Below are positions 32,168 to 35,119 of a DNA stretch of 35,119 bases, one piece after another (position 1 is the first letter of the stretch; each line of letters opens with the position of its first letter). Below the pieces are notes generated by a model. It had not been told where the DNA came from. It saw nothing but the letters and a program-made list of their open reading frames with translations, and searched no databases. A program made the position numbers and the translations under genes. The DNA is from JACRAO01 sp964490895 (GTDB lineage: Bacteria > Bdellovibrionota > UBA1018). The stretch is taken from assembly GCA_964490895.1 (NCBI GenBank), contig CAZBEI010000022.1, positions 1 to 35,119 on the forward strand. Direction: 5' to 3'.

Positions 32168-33778
32168 TTAGGCCATCACATCTATGTGACCGTTTCCCTG
32201 TGCATTAGCATAGGGGTTTGGGTCCTTTTTGAATGTCGAAAGTCCTCTAGAACTATAGTCTGGATCACCTGATTCGTAGTACTGTGACTCCCTTTCACGC
32301 CTTTGTTCACGCGTGTTATTCAAATTTTGATAGGAATTTGGATTCCAACCAAAGTTTGAATTTTGTCCAAAATCTTCTTGTGCATCTTTAGAACGAGCTG
32401 TCGCAAAAGAACTCAAGCCCAAATCAACTTTTGCCAAATTGAGGTGGTGTTCCGCTAAACTCTCTTTGAGGTAACCCAAACTTTCTTCTAAGATTCTTCT
32501 AGCGCCCTCATCAGAAGCTCTGACTTTTAATAAAACATTTCGCCCTCTCGTCCCCACTATAAGTTGGAGCTCTCCTAGGTTTTCAGGTTTGAGTCTGACC
32601 CTAATTTCTCCATTGCCTCCACTGAGTGTCATTCGATTTATTTCTTGGCTCAGTCCCAATAAAGTTTCTGTGGTCAATCGATCTCTGGACATTGCACCTG
32701 GAACCACGCGCCCAGTCATCAGAGAGGGCGGGGACGCCACGGGCACCTGTTTTTCTAGGGATGCTTGTGGTTCAAAATTTCTCAAATCCTGAGGTGCTCT
32801 TAATTTGAGGACACTGTCCTCATTAAAAACTTCGTGAATGGGCTGGTTATTTTCTATCCCTTTATAACCCAAGGCATAGCCTGGGCTCAAAGTCTTGGGG
32901 CTCAAAGTTTTGGGTGTCATTTCTTCCTGTGAAATCATTTTGCTTGGCTCTGCTCTTGCGAGCCTTGATTTTATTTTTGAAGGATCTCTATTTTTGAGAG
33001 TGTTGACATAATCTGTTCCGGAAAAATAATAATCACTAGCCAACGGACCGGAGGCCGTCGGCACCAAAGGTGCTAAAGGCACAGATTGCAAGAAATTTTG
33101 ATTTTCTGTTCCAGATTCATTGGACTTTAAAACTTCTAAATTTCCCCTTACTTTTTCTAAATCCCCCTGAAGGCTTGCCAAAATCCCTGTCACAGACTCC
33201 TCTGGCAACGAATACGAATGAATATGTCCCGGTCCAAAATTTTCTATCTTTTGAGTCGGAAAAAGGGGCCGATCTTGAATTGCATTTAATTTAGGAGAAA
33301 AAAGAGGCTTCACTTCTGAGGGAGCTCCCTCCTCTCCTTGAAAAACCCACTCTTTACTCCAGGGTTTAAGTCCTACAAAATTTGGGTTTTTATTTACACT
33401 GAGCTCCATTTGCTGAACCATAGGAGTGATGTCGGAGGTGATACCAGTGTTACTCGTATTATTTTCAGCTGACCTCAAAATTTTAGGGGAAGCGGTAGAA
33501 TTATTTTTTTGGCTTGTTTCATCAAGTGATGTTTTCAAAAGAAATTGATTTTCGTCAGTATTATTTATTTTCTTATTTGTATATATTTTCTCTTTGAAGT
33601 CTTTTACTTTTTCACTTTGATCACGAGGATCTTGCAAAATTTGAACATCTTGTCCAACCAGCATTAAATCAAAATTATCGTCACCTTCGAGCCCTTGAGC
33701 TTTAGATTTTTTTAAGCTCTGTAACTTCAAAATTTCCGGATTTACTTGCGGGTTGATTGGGCTAAGACTGTCGGTCAT
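32168..33778 (-). CDS. fliK: Flagellar hook-length control protein FliK
   Basis: 536 residues from ATG 33778, with GAGG 8-12 nt upstream (a longer reading from 33790 is less supported). Most of the protein is Ser/Asn/Pro/Glu-rich and disordered, as expected of the ruler. The C-terminal domain GEIRVRLKPENLGELQLIVG, RGRNVLLKVRASDEGARRIL and EESLGYLKESLAEHHLNLAK is the Flg_hook switching domain that acts on FlhB. Overlaps the upstream gene by 17 nt. Confidence 0.93.
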   Translation of the reverse strand: MTDSLSPINPQVNPEILKLQSLKKSKAQGLEGDDNFDLMLVGQDVQILQDPRDQSEKVKDFKEKIYTNKKINNTDENQFLLKTSLDETSQKNNSTASPKILRSAENNTSNTGITSDITPMVQQMELSVNKNPNFVGLKPWSKEWVFQGEEGAPSEVKPLFSPKLNAIQDRPLFPTQKIENFGPGHIHSYSLPEESVTGILASLQGDLEKVRGNLEVLKSNESGTENQNFLQSVPLAPLVPTASGPLASDYYFSGTDYVNTLKNRDPSKIKSRLARAEPSKMISQEEMTPKTLSPKTLSPGYALGYKGIENNQPIHEVFNEDSVLKLRAPQDLRNFEPQASLEKQVPVASPPSLMTGRVVPGAMSRDRLTTETLLGLSQEINRMTLSGGNGEIRVRLKPENLGELQLIVGTRGRNVLLKVRASDEGARRILEESLGYLKESLAEHHLNLAKVDLGLSSFATARSKDAQEDFGQNSNFGWNPNSYQNLNNTREQRRERESQYYESGDPDYSSRGLSTFKKDPNPYANAQGNGHIDVMA

Positions 33779-34325
33779 TTTTTTCCTCAACTCCTTTCTT
33801 TGCTCTTGATTTTACGATTCCAGCCATAAGCTCAGTTAATTTTGAAGATTGTTCAGGCTCCATAATATTTAAAATTTTGGCCAGCTTTTGTGTGCTGATT
33901 CTATTAATTGCAGCAACCGCTAAAGACTCATCTACAAATTGTAAAATTTTGGAGGCTGCTTTGGGATTCATAGTTTCTAAAGTTTCGACTATTTTAGCAA
34001 TCTTGGCTTCATTTCCCTTTTGACTTAAGCTCTGGATACTTTCTATTTCATCTTTGAGTGCTCTCATTTTTTTAAATTCTTCTTCAAAAGTAAGCTTAGC
34101 GGCTTTGAGCTCCATATCTTTATTGGCCAGCTCTTTTTCTTTTTGTGCAATATCTCTTTCCTTTTTCTTAACATCTGCCAAAGCAGTTGGATCCACAAGG
34201 CAAAGGCTGCTCTCAGAATCTTCTTCCATCACTTCATTTGTAGCACTGCCTGCTTCTTTCATTCTAAGCACAAAGCAAAGGATAAAAGTGACACTCAATA
34301 CCAAAAATAGTCTGCCTTTGTTCAT
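33762..34325 (-). CDS. MotE-like flagellar protein with MgtE-N-type domain
   Basis: 187 residues with a single N-terminal membrane segment (RLFLVLSVTFILCFVLRM), a coiled coil (DVKKKERDIAQKEKELANKD, about 52-95) and a C-terminal helical repeat (ETMNPKAASKILQFVDESLA, INRISTQKLAKILNIMEPEQ) resembling the MgtE N-terminal domain. In related operons this is the FliJ-adjacent MotE/YlxF-like protein that helps build the motor or stator. Located between fliJ (4-nt overlap) and fliK. Confidence 0.85.
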   Translation of the reverse strand: MNKGRLFLVLSVTFILCFVLRMKEAGSATNEVMEEDSESSLCLVDPTALADVKKKERDIAQKEKELANKDMELKAAKLTFEEEFKKMRALKDEIESIQSLSQKGNEAKIAKIVETLETMNPKAASKILQFVDESLAVAAINRISTQKLAKILNIMEPEQSSKLTELMAGIVKSRAKKGVEEKNDRQS

Positions 34326-34774
34326 AGTTCTTCCTGCCTCAATCTAAAACGTGTGGTATAAATCTCGTCTTCTCCTTTATTTTCAAGCTTATTTTTTCGT
34401 TTCTTATATTCTTGATATTCTTTTTCTCTCAAAGTCTCCATCACGCGGGTTTGGCGCCTGGCTTGGAGATAGCTAGAAATGACTTTTTCTAGAGCACGAG
34501 AAGCTTTGGCAATCGCTTGGTCTGATTGCATCATTCTTTGTTTTGTTCCAGCAATAAACTGATTGAGAACCTCATAGGGTGTAGGACTCACTATTTCTTG
34601 GTTCAATTTCTCCCTCTTGAGTAAAGACGATTCTAGAACCGATAAAAGACCTTCTTTTTTGTTTTTTTCGTGTTGAAGTTTTTGCTGAGCCAATGCCAAT
34701 TCTCTCAAAGCTTGTTGTTCTTTTATTTTTCTGACTGATTCTACGGATTGAAATTTAAACTTAAACTTCTTCAT
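34322..34774 (-). CDS. fliJ: Flagellar export accessory protein FliJ
   Basis: 150 residues, almost entirely a coiled coil (FKFQSVESVRKIKEQQALRE, LALAQQKLQHEKNKKEGLLS), matching FliJ length and N-terminus. FliJ links the export ATPase FliI to the FlhA ring. It is the first gene of the block. The ATP-synthase-like gene fliI, which usually precedes it, is not seen here; the 197 nt upstream (34775-34971) hold only a short 6-bp stem (34823-34838) and no gene. Confidence 0.88.
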   Translation of the reverse strand: MKKFKFKFQSVESVRKIKEQQALRELALAQQKLQHEKNKKEGLLSVLESSLLKREKLNQEIVSPTPYEVLNQFIAGTKQRMMQSDQAIAKASRALEKVISSYLQARRQTRVMETLREKEYQEYKKRKNKLENKGEDEIYTTRFRLRQEEL

Positions 34775-34971
34775 TCTTTAACTATTTTCTATTAGATAGA
34801 TCCTAAAAAAAAGACTGAATGTTTTTCCCGTAGGAAAAGATGGACTAGGAGGATTTTGACTAGTACTTGCACCCATCCCTATTAAACTTTAGAGAGGCAT
34901 GTTTAGGACCCACTTCTGGCTAGAAACCTTTCGGGTTCAGGCGTATTTTTAGGCTCCTGCACCAGAAAGGC

Positions 34972-35118
34972 TCATATTCTCTGATTGATTGACCTTTCCA
35001 TTTTTTCTGGTCCGAAAACTCTTTCGGCTTCAAGCAAGTTGTGAGCTTTAAACCTCACACGCAAGTTTTCTGGGATGCTTTTCCCTCCTAGAGCTACTGG
35101 CATAATGTGATCCAGTTC
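34972..35118 (-). CDS. C-terminal part of an HNH endonuclease, continues off the right edge
   Basis: 48 codons before TGA (34974-34972), entering the window from the right. ELDHIMPVALGGKSIPENLR then VRFKAHNLLEAERVFGPEKM is the HNH core and tail of the family whose usual reading is LDHI.P.A.GG...NLRL.C..HN..EAER.FG. The catalytic His in DHI is present; the Cys that usually precedes the AHN is Phe here. Upstream part and start are not visible. Confidence 0.85.
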   Translation of the reverse strand, partial: ELDHIMPVALGGKSIPENLRVRFKAHNLLEAERVFGPEKMERSINQRI

Positions 35119-35119
35119 G

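Noticed and set aside
34823..34838. TTTTCC-CGTA-GGAAAA hairpin upstream of fliJ as a terminator
   Set aside because: The 6-bp AU-rich stem is weak, and the T tract lies about 10 nt beyond it rather than directly after.
1..35119. CRISPR arrays, rRNA genes, insertion sequences with transposase, riboswitches
   Set aside because: I looked for regularly spaced repeats, conserved rRNA segments, transposase motifs and known riboswitch cores and saw none.

Overview
The window looks like a chromosomal segment of a motile, flagellated Gram-negative bacterium, most like Bdellovibrionota or a related former delta-proteobacterial lineage. This rests on the flagellar gene order (fliJ, motE-like, fliK, flgD, TIGR02530 gene, flgE, fliL, fliM, fliN, fliO, fliP, fliQ, fliR, flhB, flhA, flhF, fliA on one strand), an outer-membrane protein next to a lipoprotein, moderate GC and many short overlaps. 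Taxonomy is an inference; there is no rRNA gene here.

Layout. (1) About 1-3.2 kb: two + strand genes for secreted or envelope proteins of unknown function that share a C-terminal architecture. They are separated by the decayed remnant of a winged-helix gene on the other strand. (2) About 3.2-9.2 kb: an accessory patch. It holds a DUF4143-type AAA ATPase behind a perfect 23-bp inverted repeat, a small secreted protein, a translation start that runs into an antisense AbiEii fragment, tRNA-Ala(GGC), an aminotransferase with an odd N-terminus, an intact AbiEi/AbiEii toxin-antitoxin pair, an HNH-like remnant and tRNA-Asp(GTC). (3) About 9.3-13.3 kb: housekeeping genes, namely an acyltransferase, prfB with the classic +1 frameshift, ybeY, mazG and coaE. 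(4) About 13.4-18.6 kb: a lipoprotein/outer-membrane-protein pair, a secreted HAD phosphatase divergent from a LysR regulator, a second HAD hydrolase, and a PemK/MazF-type toxin with its antitoxin. (5) 18.7-34.8 kb: one 17-gene flagellar block on the minus strand. (6) The right edge holds the C-terminal part of an HNH endonuclease.

How the genes work together. The flagellar block encodes the export gate (FliO/P/Q/R, FlhA, FlhB), the rotor switch (FliM, FliN), a stator-associated protein (FliL), hook assembly and length control (FlgE, FlgD, FliK), the export accessory protein FliJ, the placement GTPase FlhF and sigma-28 (FliA). FlhG, FliI and FliH are not in the window.

The best leads for something undescribed are the paired exported proteins with a shared C-terminal signature at the left edge; the palindrome that abuts the start codon of the DUF4143 gene; and a recurring arrangement at three toxin-antitoxin-like loci (DUF4143, AbiEi, PemK antitoxin), where a -10-like box lies only 6-8 nt before the ATG and predicts leaderless transcripts. 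All functional assignments come from reading motifs in the translated sequence; no database search was run.
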